From FEN-727 sp036508635 (GTDB lineage: Bacteria; Actinomycetota; Geothermincolia; Fen-727; Anoxymicrobiaceae), in the NCBI GenBank assembly GCA_036508635.1, contig DATCGY010000266.1:1-5347 (forward strand): 5,347 nt of DNA, written 5' to 3'. The notes beneath the pieces were generated by a model, which was not told the origin of the DNA, made no database searches, and worked only from the letters and a program-made list of their open reading frames with translations. Position 1 is the first letter of the stretch; every line of letters starts with the position of its first letter. The position numbers and the translations under genes were made by a program. This document shows, piece after piece, positions 1-5,347 of this stretch.

Positions 1-651
1 GAGCGGAACGGCCTGGAGGAAGATACCCTGGTGATCTACGTCTCCGACCACGGGTTCCCCTACGGGCACCACGGCCTCTGGGCCGCGGGGCTGACCATGC
101 CCCAGGTCCTCTACGAACAGAACGTCAACATCCCTTACATAGTCCGCCACACAGGCACGATCGAGCCCAACCGGGTGCCCGACCTGCTGGTGAGCGAGTA
201 CGATATCTTCCGTACCATCCTCGACTACACCGGGTTCGGTGACGTGGAGATACCGAACTCTCCCGGGCGAAGCCTCGTGCCGGTGTTGCACGGCGGGGCA
301 CCGGGGTTCGAGGAAGATGAGGTCTACTTCGAGCACGAGGAGAGCCGGGGGGTGCGCACCTCGAGGTACTCGTACTGGAAGCGCCTGGATGGGTTCGGCG
401 ACAACGAGCTCTACGACCTCGTGACCGACCCGGAGCAGGACATTGACGTCGTCGCCAAACCGGAGTACAAGGACGTGGTACGCGATCTCGACGCCAAGGT
501 GGTCGCGTTCTTCGACCGCTACACCGACCCTGCTTACGACGAGTGGAGAGGCGGCCGGGCCAAGCTGATATCGTACCGCGGTCCCATGTTCGAGCAGCGC
601 TTCCCGGGCTGGGAGCTGGACACGGAGCTCAAGCCGGAGTTCAAAGAATAG
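1..651 (+). CDS. Type I sulfatase (alkaline phosphatase superfamily), C-terminal part; 5' end outside window
   Basis: The frame is open from base 1, and 216 codons are visible before a TAG stop. Near the start is the sulfatase signature (E/N)NGLEEDTLVIYVSDHG; D16 and H17 of the fragment match the metal-binding Asp-His/Asn pair of formylglycine sulfatases. HHGLW and LYEQNVNIPYIVR follow, as in the usual 'EHGLW...YEESVRVPLIV' segment. RGVRTSRYSYWKRL (about 116-129) and NELYDLVTDPEQ (about 135-146) are typical of the C-terminal subdomain. The family hydrolyses sulfate esters such as sulfated sugars, aryl sulfates or choline sulfate; substrate cannot be told from this part. The Cys/Ser that matures to formylglycine, and any signal peptide, lie upstream of the window. 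Oddity: no lysine occurs between the DHG motif and residue 127, although many sulfatases have one just before the 'YE' motif. The next gene starts 22 bases downstream, suggesting an operon. The superfamily call is secure; the subfamily is unknown. Confidence 0.93.
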   Translation, partial: ERNGLEEDTLVIYVSDHGFPYGHHGLWAAGLTMPQVLYEQNVNIPYIVRHTGTIEPNRVPDLLVSEYDIFRTILDYTGFGDVEIPNSPGRSLVPVLHGGAPGFEEDEVYFEHEESRGVRTSRYSYWKRLDGFGDNELYDLVTDPEQDIDVVAKPEYKDVVRDLDAKVVAFFDRYTDPAYDEWRGGRAKLISYRGPMFEQRFPGWELDTELKPEFKE

Positions 652-673
652 GACTTTACGAAAGGAAACGGCC

Positions 674-1357
674 ATGTCCCCAGACGGCAAGACCCGGAAG
701 ATCGTGATCACCGCGAACGGACCATATCTGGTCAGCGGAGCGGTCCCGCTGCGCCGGGAGGTCGCCGTGCCGAACGACGAAGGCGACCCGGTGGAGTGGC
801 GCGAAGAAGAAGAACTCGAGCACGGGGAAGATTACTCACTCTGCCGCTGCGGACAATCGGAGAACAAGCCTTACTGTGACGGATCGCATCTGCGGGCTGA
901 GTTCGATGGGACCGAGACCTGCGACCGGCTCAAGTACGAAGAGAAGTGCAGAAAGATCGCCGGCCCGGAGCTCGAGCTGAGCGACGCGGAGGAGTACTGC
1001 GCGGAAGCCCGCTTCTGCCACCCCGAGGGAGGCACCTGGCATCTGGTGAGGCACTCCGACAACCCTCGCAACAGTGAGCTTGCTATAGCCCAGGCGTGCA
1101 ACTGCCCGTCCGGCAGGCTGACGGTCTGGAAGGACGGCAAACCCATCGAGCCGGAACTCGAGCCATCCATCGGACTCGTGGAGGACCCCGCGGCGGATTG
1201 CAGCGGCCCGCTCCGCGTCAAGGGTGGCATCCCGATCGAATCGAACGACGGCACTCCCTACGAGACGAGGAACCGGGTCACGCTGTGCCGCTGCGGGCAT
1301 TCGAAGAACAAGCCGCTCTGCGACGGCAGCCACAGGAGCGCGGGGTTCAAAGCCTGA
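674..1357 (+). CDS. Three-domain iron-sulfur protein: CDGSH / YjdI-like 4Fe-4S / CDGSH
   Basis: This 227-residue protein begins at an ATG with AAAGGA (661-666) 7 bases upstream. Two full mitoNEET-type motifs (C-x-C-x2-S-x3-P-x-C-D-G-S-H) are visible: C57/C59/C68/H72 in CRCGQSENKPYCDGSH and C205/C207/C216/H220 in CRCGHSKNKPLCDGSH. Each such motif binds one [2Fe-2S] cluster through three Cys and one His. Between them, C109-x5-C115 and, about 30 residues later, CNCPSGRL (C142, C144) resemble the divergent single [4Fe-4S] domain of the YjdI/Fer4_19 type. C83, C92 and C176 are further cysteines. There is no signal peptide or membrane segment, so it is probably cytosolic. Such proteins are thought to act in electron transfer or cluster handling, but no reaction is established, so the role here is open. 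The acidic stretch EWREEEELEHGED (41-53) precedes the first cluster. It is probably cotranscribed with the sulfatase upstream; a hairpin follows directly after its TGA. Confidence 0.93.
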   Translation: MSPDGKTRKIVITANGPYLVSGAVPLRREVAVPNDEGDPVEWREEEELEHGEDYSLCRCGQSENKPYCDGSHLRAEFDGTETCDRLKYEEKCRKIAGPELELSDAEEYCAEARFCHPEGGTWHLVRHSDNPRNSELAIAQACNCPSGRLTVWKDGKPIEPELEPSIGLVEDPAADCSGPLRVKGGIPIESNDGTPYETRNRVTLCRCGHSKNKPLCDGSHRSAGFKA

Positions 1358-1401
1358 AGTAGAAAGAGGGGTCAGGCACTTTTCGGCCTTTTTTTCTACT
1401 T
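1357..1401 (+). terminator. Long imperfect hairpin with T-run, probable intrinsic terminator or REP-like repeat
   Basis: AAGTAGAAA (1357-1365) is exactly complementary to TTTCTACTT (1393-1401). Inside it, 1366-1373 can pair with 1385-1392 using G-U wobbles, giving about 17 paired positions around an 11-base loop (1374-1384). GGCC at 1385-1388 runs straight into seven T (1389-1395), as in a Rho-independent terminator fed by the short GGTC/GGCC stem. It starts at the last base of the iron-sulfur gene's stop codon and is followed by the ychF leader, so ending the upstream operon is its likely job. The long symmetric stem and the GGGGTCAGGCAC core also fit a dispersed palindromic element; one window cannot decide between these. 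Confidence 0.55.
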
Positions 1402-1491
1402 TCTGGCGGAAGATATCATAGCGGACGCTCATGGGATGGCTGACCTCAATCAAGTGTAGACTGTGCCTTTGAACTGTCGGACGTACTCGAT

Positions 1492-1497
1492 AAAGGA
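1492..1497 (+). promoter_or_regulatory. Ribosome binding site that fixes the ychF start
   Basis: AAAGGA lies 10 bases before the ATG at 1508. The frame is open further up to a GTG at 1463, but that codon has no Shine-Dalgarno sequence and would add 15 residues that YchF proteins do not have, so 1508 is the start. Confidence 0.7.
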
Positions 1498-1507
1498 ACC
1501 CGGATAC

Positions 1508-2605
1508 ATGAGCTCACTGGGAGTCGGAATAGTCGGACTACCGAACTCGGGAAAGACGACGCTGTTCAACGCGCTCTCCCGTTCGGGGGCGCTCGTTGCT
1601 TCCTATCCCTACGCGACTATAGAGCCCAACGTGCGCGAGGTCCCGGTCTCAGACGTCAGGCTCACCGAGTTCGCGCGGCTCACCGAGAGCGCCCGCATGG
1701 TGCCGGCGACCGTGCGCTTCATCGACATTGCCGGGCTGGCCGAAGGCGCCAGCCGCGGGGAGGGCGTGGGGAACCGGTTTCTCTCGAGCATCAGGGACGT
1801 GGACGCGGTGGTCCACGTCGTGAGGGGGTTCGAGGAAAGCGACGGGTGCGACGACAACAGCGATATTAACCCGGTAAGGGACGTCGAGCTGATAGAGACG
1901 GAGCTGAGGCTCTACGACCTCGAGATCATCGGCCGGGAGCTCAAGAAGGCGCGGCACCTTGCGAAGAGCGGGGCGAAGGACTGCGTGGAACGGGTCACGG
2001 CGCTCGAGAGGATCGAGGAAGCTATAAGCTCGGAAGTGCTGTCAGATCGCGCCTCGCTGGCAAGCGAGCTGGAGCTCATCGCTCCGGACATGAAACTGCT
2101 TATCCTCAAGCCGACCCTGCTAGTGCTCAACCTGGAACACCCCGACGACCGTTCCGCCGTGCATGAGCGCGAGCTGATGGAATGGGCGCGGCCCCGCGGC
2201 ATGGCCGTCCTCACCGTCAACGCGCTGGTCGAGGCCGAGCTGTCGGAGCTCGATGAGGAAGACGCGCTCCTTTTCTCCGTGGAGATGGGCATCCAGGAAG
2301 GGAGCCTGGACCGCATCGTCAGCGCCAGCTATGAGCTGTTGGGCCTCATCACGTTCTTCACCACCGGCCCGGACGAATCGCGGGCGTGGCCGATCCCGGC
2401 GGGTCTGACGGCAGCCCAGGCCGCTGGAAAGATCCACAGCGACTTCGAAGCGGGCTTCGTGAAGGCCGAGGTGGTCCACCAGGACGACTTCCTGGCGGCG
2501 GGAGGCAGTTTCACCGCTTCGCGCGAGGCCGGGACCTTCCGGTTGGAGGGTCGCGAATACATAGTTCAGGACGGCGACGTCGTCGTCTTCAAGTTCGCGA
2601 CCTGA
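1508..2605 (+). CDS. ychF: YchF/OLA1-family P-loop ATPase
   Basis: From ATG 1508 the protein has 365 residues, close to the 363 of E. coli YchF. The N-terminal G domain shows the P-loop GLPNSGKT (10-17), the switch I region YPYATIEPN (33-41) and the Walker B/G3 motif DIAGL (73-77), where Leu replaces the catalytic Gln as in this hydrophobic-substituted class. GASRGEGVGNRFL (80-92) follows. A helical coiled-coil-like arm spans about 125-190, and a TGS domain occupies about 281-364 (ITFFTTGPDESRAW through LEGREYIVQDGDVVVFKF). YchF is a ribosome-associated ATPase linked to translation and to stress and redox responses in the cytosol. Two deviations are seen: the G4 position, normally NxxE and tied to ATP preference, reads N208-L-E-H211, and the redox-sensitive Cys of E. 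coli YchF (Cys35) is Ala36 here. It sits alone on + between the hairpin at 1357-1401 and a convergent gene. The family call is very firm. Confidence 0.96.
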   Translation: MSSLGVGIVGLPNSGKTTLFNALSRSGALVASYPYATIEPNVREVPVSDVRLTEFARLTESARMVPATVRFIDIAGLAEGASRGEGVGNRFLSSIRDVDAVVHVVRGFEESDGCDDNSDINPVRDVELIETELRLYDLEIIGRELKKARHLAKSGAKDCVERVTALERIEEAISSEVLSDRASLASELELIAPDMKLLILKPTLLVLNLEHPDDRSAVHERELMEWARPRGMAVLTVNALVEAELSELDEEDALLFSVEMGIQEGSLDRIVSASYELLGLITFFTTGPDESRAWPIPAGLTAAQAAGKIHSDFEAGFVKAEVVHQDDFLAAGGSFTASREAGTFRLEGREYIVQDGDVVVFKFAT

Positions 2606-2811
2606 CCCAGGTTGACCCCACCGGGGCGTATCTCGACGAAGCCACAGCGCTTTAAGCCTGCAGGCGAATCATTTGAACGATATCAAAACTGACTCAGTTC
2701 TCGTCAGCTGAGATTTCTGGCACGTCCACCTTGCGTTTCGGGAGAGCGAGGGTCCTGATGGCCTTCACCTGGTCGGGCAACGCCCTGGCGAAGTCTCGAA
2801 GGCTTTGAGCT
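2606..2811. other. Convergent intergenic region with a coding-like minus-strand stretch
   Basis: This region separates the ychF stop from the stop of the minus-strand membrane gene. Small symmetric pieces are present: GCCTGCAGGC (2656-2665) and AACTGA-C-TCAGTT (2687-2699). No strong hairpin with a T-run is seen. On the minus strand, the frame one base off from the membrane gene stays open from its stop region to a TGA at 2694-2696. It reads as a plausible protein tail (RDFARALPDQVKAIRTLALP, then KRKVDVPEIS) with mostly G or C at third codon positions. It has no convincing start of its own, so it may be the out-of-frame end of the membrane gene. Confidence 0.4.
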
Positions 2812-3498
2812 CTACCCGGTGCTCTCGGCTGGTTCGCGCCGCTCGCGCCGGCTCCTGATGAGCACGTCAGCACTAACCAGGAACACCCACAATGGCATGA
2901 GCAGATTGATGTACGCCACGACATCGGATGCAACAAGAAGGATCAGTGCGATCACAATGCCCAGATACGAAAGCCAGCGGTTGATGAACGAGGCGCGAAG
3001 GGCGATGGTCGAGGTGGATAACATGAAGACCGCGGCCATCCTGATGGCGAATATGTTCAGCAAAGCGAAAGTCGTGTGGTACCCGAGAGTCCATATCTGG
3101 CTCTGGGCGGTCTCGAGTGGCGCCGCTTTGAGCATGGCTATAAGGCCTATGGCGACCGCCGCCGAAACGAACAGCAACGCTACAAACAATAACCCACTGC
3201 CCAGAAATATGGTGGCGAAGAACTTGTCCTCGCGCTCACCCATGCGGTCACGTATTACGCCCATGAACCAGAGGAAGGCGATTCCCGCGAAGGGTATGAG
3301 GTTGATAGCTACGAGCGCCAACGTCCTGCGGCCTCCCTGGGCGAGCCACACTGCCGCGTCGGCGGGGTTCCTGGCTATCGAGAGCCTGATGAGTATGATG
3401 CTTGTCGCAAGAAACACCGCGAAAACCATGCCGGCGATGGCGGCGCTGCGCGGAGTCCTCAGTGCCTTAACTTTTCTACCGTCTCTTTTCATTTTCAC
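2812..3498 (-). CDS. Integral membrane protein, six predicted helices, function unknown
   Basis: This 228-residue protein is read on the minus strand from a GTG at 3498; an ATG two codons in (3492) is the alternative. The GTG has GAAGGGG (3506-3512) 7 bases upstream, better spaced than for the ATG. A basic N-terminus (MKMKRDGRKVK) precedes hydrophobic segments at about 18-40, 60-82, 95-123, 142-165, 176-193 and 196-214, and the end is again basic (RSRRERRE), suggesting both ends are cytoplasmic. Charged loops include VIRDRMGEREDKFF (81-94) between helices 2 and 3, the best-looking conserved feature. No transport, enzyme or sensor motif is recognised. I believe similar uncharacterised proteins occur in Actinobacteria, but that is memory, not a search. 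It is convergent with ychF and divergent from the DUF3089 lipoprotein gene. A one-base shift near the stop would add 39 residues, so the true C-terminus is uncertain. Confidence 0.82.
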   Translation of the reverse strand: MKMKRDGRKVKALRTPRSAAIAGMVFAVFLATSIILIRLSIARNPADAAVWLAQGGRRTLALVAINLIPFAGIAFLWFMGVIRDRMGEREDKFFATIFLGSGLLFVALLFVSAAVAIGLIAMLKAAPLETAQSQIWTLGYHTTFALLNIFAIRMAAVFMLSTSTIALRASFINRWLSYLGIVIALILLVASDVVAYINLLMPLWVFLVSADVLIRSRRERREPAESTG

Positions 3499-3525
3499 GT
3501 TTCGGCCCCTTCAAAACGATTTGTA

Positions 3526-3563
3526 CATGCGGCAACACCAGGATCTTGCGTATGTGTCGCATG
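3526..3563. repeat. Imperfect inverted repeat (stem-loop 1)
   Basis: CATGCG (3526-3531) pairs with CGCATG (3558-3563), and ACAC (3535-3538) with GTGT (3554-3557). This gives ten base pairs interrupted by a three-base bulge (GCA, 3532-3534) around a 15-base loop. It lies 28 to 65 bases upstream of the membrane gene's GTG, so it could be an operator or a leader RNA structure for that gene. Confidence 0.45.
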
Positions 3564-3603
3564 GGCCAGCTGTCCTCCAATAGTGTAATACCCGAGGCTG
3601 GCC
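3564..3603. repeat. Inverted repeat (stem-loop 2)
   Basis: GGCCAGC (3564-3570) is exactly complementary to GCTGGCC (3597-3603). CTC (3575-3577) and GAG (3594-3596) can extend the stem past a four-base bulge, leaving a 16-base loop. It begins at the base after stem-loop 1 ends. Confidence 0.45.
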
Positions 3604-3798
3604 TTAATCCTCAAGCATTCTATAGTAGTAGTTCCATGCCCGCACCTGGAGAAATGAGAACACTGCCATGTTGTTGACGATGAGCTTCCCCAAAACTAAC
3701 ATTGCCCTGTCAGCCGAGAAGCTGCCCGGCATGCTCAAGAGCTCGTGGCGGGTCTGGCGCAAATATTGATAGTATGGAGTAGAGAGCGGTAGGGCTAG

Positions 3799-3805
3799 AG
3801 GAAGG
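3799..3805 (+). promoter_or_regulatory. Strong ribosome binding site of the DUF3089 lipoprotein gene
   Basis: AGGAAGG lies 8 bases before ATG 3814 and supports that start, which also gives a proper lipoprotein signal peptide. Confidence 0.7.
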
Positions 3806-3813
3806 GTCTGACG

Positions 3814-4884
3814 ATGAAGAAGTTCAGAATGGGTGTCGTGTTGGTTGCCGTCGGCTGCATGTTCGCGCTGATAGCCGGCTGTGGAAGCAGCTCAAAGAGC
3901 GGCAAGACAACGACCGCTTCGTCGACGCCCTCTTCGACGAGCCAGACACCCGATTACTCGAAATCCGCAAACTGGCTGGCTTTGCCATCTTCGAAAGCTG
4001 CAAAGAAGAAGGTGGATGTCTTCTTTCTCTATCCGACCGTCTACCAGCAGTCCAGCCCGAGCGACCCGATGGTCTGCGCGATAAACAATCCGCAGATGCA
4101 GTCAGGCGCCAAAGCGGCATTCTCGAGAGACGCCACCGTGTTTGAGCCCCTGGCTGATATATACGCGCCCTGGTACCAGCAGGCGGCCATCGCGGTCCTG
4201 GATCTGCCGTTGGACCAGCAACAGTCGATAGTGGGAGGCGTACCGACGTCGGATGCGGTTGCCGCTTTCGACTACTACATCAAGCACTATAACCACGGAC
4301 GACCGTTCATCCTGGCGGCTCATTCACAGGGATCGAACATAATGATCAACCTGATGGCCGAATACATGAAGAAGAACCCGAAGGTCTATAAGAGAATGAT
4401 CGCCGCTTACATCCCGGGGTATTCGATCACACCGCAATACCTGTCCCAGAATCCCGAATTGAGATTCGCCGAAGGCCCCGACGACACGGGTGTCATAATC
4501 TCCTACAACACAACTTCTCCCGCGCCTCAGGTGCCCGATCCCGTCGTTCTGCCCGGCGCTATGGTCATAAATCCGATCACCTGGACCAGGTCTGAAACGC
4601 TGGCGACGGCCGCACAGAACCTTGGCGGCATCGCCATCGGTAGTGACGAGTACCCGGTCATGGATGCACAGGGCAATCCTCAAAAAGTATTGAACTACGC
4701 GGACGCGCAGGTCAACACCGCCAAGGGGACCTTGATCTGCAGCACGGCTAACCCCGGCCAATTGGCTCCGGGGAACCAGTTGGTCGGCGCGGGGATCTAC
4801 CATACGTTCGACATTCCGTTCTACTACTTCGACCTCAGGGCAAACGCCGCGAACAGGATCGCCCGGTACTTGGAAAAGAAGTAG
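3814..4884 (+). CDS. Secreted DUF3089-type alpha/beta-hydrolase lipoprotein
   Basis: This 356-residue protein starts with a lipoprotein signal: basic MKKFR, a hydrophobic stretch (about 7-21), and lipobox IAG-C23. A low-complexity Ser/Thr/Gly/Lys linker follows (24-46). The mature part should therefore be anchored outside the membrane. The rest matches my recollection of the DUF3089 family: VDVFFLYPTVY (67-77), then DIYAPWYQQAAI (115-126), DAVAAFDYYIKHYNHGRPFILAAHSQGS (147-174) and a C-terminal YHTFDIPFYYFDLRANAANRIARYL. S171 in AHSQG is the likely nucleophile and H330 the likely catalytic histidine; the acid is uncertain. The nucleophile elbow has Ala where the common G-x-S-x-G motif has Gly, a tolerated change. 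Cys88 and Cys308 could form a disulfide (inference). The substrate is unknown; an esterase or lipase-like activity is the natural guess. The stop is 30 bases from that of a convergent phosphatase gene, with no clear terminator between. Confidence 0.9.
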   Translation: MKKFRMGVVLVAVGCMFALIAGCGSSSKSGKTTTASSTPSSTSQTPDYSKSANWLALPSSKAAKKKVDVFFLYPTVYQQSSPSDPMVCAINNPQMQSGAKAAFSRDATVFEPLADIYAPWYQQAAIAVLDLPLDQQQSIVGGVPTSDAVAAFDYYIKHYNHGRPFILAAHSQGSNIMINLMAEYMKKNPKVYKRMIAAYIPGYSITPQYLSQNPELRFAEGPDDTGVIISYNTTSPAPQVPDPVVLPGAMVINPITWTRSETLATAAQNLGGIAIGSDEYPVMDAQGNPQKVLNYADAQVNTAKGTLICSTANPGQLAPGNQLVGAGIYHTFDIPFYYFDLRANAANRIARYLEKK

Positions 4885-4914
4885 GACTTTCAGCGACAGT
4901 CAGACGGGGCGGCT

Positions 4915-5347
4915 TCACATCAAGGGTTCTATGAATGTCGCCCGCAATCGGCGCAAAAGGTCGGCGTCCAGCCCGAGGCCCTCGGTGAAGTAGCCCTCGA
5001 TCGTACTGAACCGCTGCCGCATCTCGTCGAGCGCGGCCTGGAGGTACTCTTTCCGCACGCCGTAGACAGGCATGAGCAACTCCGGGTCACCTCCCATCGA
5101 TTCGAACCGGTCGAATATTGGTTTGCTTGCCGGCAGCAGTTGGTCGTTGGTGAGAAGATACTCGCGCATCACCACCTCGTCGGGAACGCCGAGCAAAGTC
5201 AACATTGATGCTGCCGCCCAACCCGTGCGATCCTTTCCCCCCGTGCAGTGGAACAGCGCGGGACAGTGTTCCTCGAGACACAGATCGGAGAACAGACGCT
5301 TGTAGCCCGCCAGCGCGCTCGGAAGAGTCACGATCTGCTGCTTCTCC
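4915..5347 (-). CDS. Tyrosine/lipid phosphatase of the Y_phosphatase3 (MptpB/LipA-like) type, C-terminal part
   Basis: The minus-strand frame is open at the right edge, and 143 codons are visible before a TGA at 4915-4917. The P-loop HCTGGKDRTG (bases 5221-5250) carries the C-x5-R signature, with C34 as nucleophile and R40 as phosphate binder in the fragment. The adjacent Lys-Asp-Arg pattern (GKDRTGW) is that of the bacterial MptpB-like group, which removes phosphate from phosphotyrosine and in some members from phosphoinositides or phosphoserine/threonine. It is followed by LTLLGVPDEVVMREYLLTN, the usual helix after the P-loop, then a helical tail (YGVRKEYLQAALDEM, YFTEGLGLDADLLRRLRATF). The N-terminal part, with any signal peptide and the general-acid region, lies beyond the window. 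Its gene ends 30 bases from the lipoprotein gene, tail to tail, so joint regulation is not implied. Confidence 0.92.
   Translation of the reverse strand, partial: EKQQIVTLPSALAGYKRLFSDLCLEEHCPALFHCTGGKDRTGWAAASMLTLLGVPDEVVMREYLLTNDQLLPASKPIFDRFESMGGDPELLMPVYGVRKEYLQAALDEMRQRFSTIEGYFTEGLGLDADLLRRLRATFIEPLM

Larger units (their letters stand above)
3499..3813. other. Divergent intergenic region with two abutting stem-loops
   Basis: These 315 bases separate two divergently transcribed genes and must hold both promoters. They are less GC-rich than the genes. Two inverted repeats lie back to back, at 3526-3563 and 3564-3603, and are listed separately. TATAGT at 3621-3626 resembles a -10 box for the + gene, but the bases 17 upstream (CTGGCC, 3598-3603) match a -35 box poorly, and the start codon is almost 190 bases away. 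No convincing promoter is seen for the minus gene. A 33-codon frame from ATG 3668 lacks a ribosome binding site. I see no RNA gene. Confidence 0.5.

Noticed and set aside
836..1453. Long open frames on the minus strand opposite the iron-sulfur gene
   Set aside because: They are shadows: the + frame carries two perfect CDGSH motifs, and the minus translations show no recognisable domain.
1463..1507. N-terminal extension of YchF from GTG 1463
   Set aside because: It has no Shine-Dalgarno site and YchF proteins begin just before the P-loop; ATG 1508 has AAAGGA at good spacing.
1369..2608. GGGTCAGG (1369-1376) and its complement CCTGACCC (2601-2608) flanking ychF as possible terminal inverted repeats
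   Set aside because: They are only eight bases long, the second copy covers the ychF stop codon, and ychF is a core gene with no transposase nearby; chance is the simplest reading.
2819..3583. 254-codon + frame overlapping the membrane protein gene
   Set aside because: The minus frame gives a coherent six-helix protein with a ribosome binding site; the + translation is low in structure and rich in Ala, Arg, Ser and Met, as expected of an antisense shadow.
3668..3769. Small 33-codon frame in the divergent intergenic region
   Set aside because: It lacks a ribosome binding site and any recognisable feature, and its length is expected by chance.
4885..4914. Bidirectional terminator in the 30-base gap between the convergent lipoprotein and phosphatase genes
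   Set aside because: I found no stem with a T-run on either strand in this gap.

Overview
The window reads as a stretch of an ordinary GC-rich bacterial chromosome. It holds two partial and four complete protein genes, and I see no RNA gene, mobile element or CRISPR array. GC-rich codon use, an actinobacterial-looking YchF (YPYATIEPN and VPATVRFIDIAGL motifs), a DUF3089-type lipoprotein and Shine-Dalgarno sites of the AAAGGA/AGGAAGG type suggest a Gram-positive, high-GC lineage, probably an environmental Actinomycetota. This placement is inference, since there is no rRNA or other phylogenetic marker here.

Left part (1-1401, + strand): the C-terminal two-thirds or so of the catalytic domain of a type I sulfatase, whose N-terminus lies outside the window, is followed after 22 bases by a three-domain iron-sulfur protein (CDGSH, YjdI-like 4Fe-4S, CDGSH). 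The pair is probably cotranscribed. It ends in a long imperfect hairpin with a T-run, carrying a GTCAGGCAC core that may belong to a dispersed repeat family.

Centre (1508-3498): a complete ychF (+), a P-loop ATPase tied to translation and stress, converges on a six-helix membrane protein of unknown function (-). The 206 bases between them contain a coding-like stretch that could be the frameshifted tail of the membrane protein.

Right part (3499-5347): a 315-base divergent intergenic region contains two abutting stem-loops. A secreted DUF3089 alpha/beta-hydrolase lipoprotein (+) then converges, 30 bases apart, on the 3' part of a tyrosine/lipid phosphatase with an HCTGGKDRTG P-loop (-).

Apart from the sulfatase and iron-sulfur pair, the genes look like independent transcription units with no obvious shared pathway. 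I do not see a convincing new multi-gene system. The points most worth a second look are the iron-sulfur fusion, the hairpin at 1357-1401, the altered G4 motif of YchF and the possible frameshift at about 2812.
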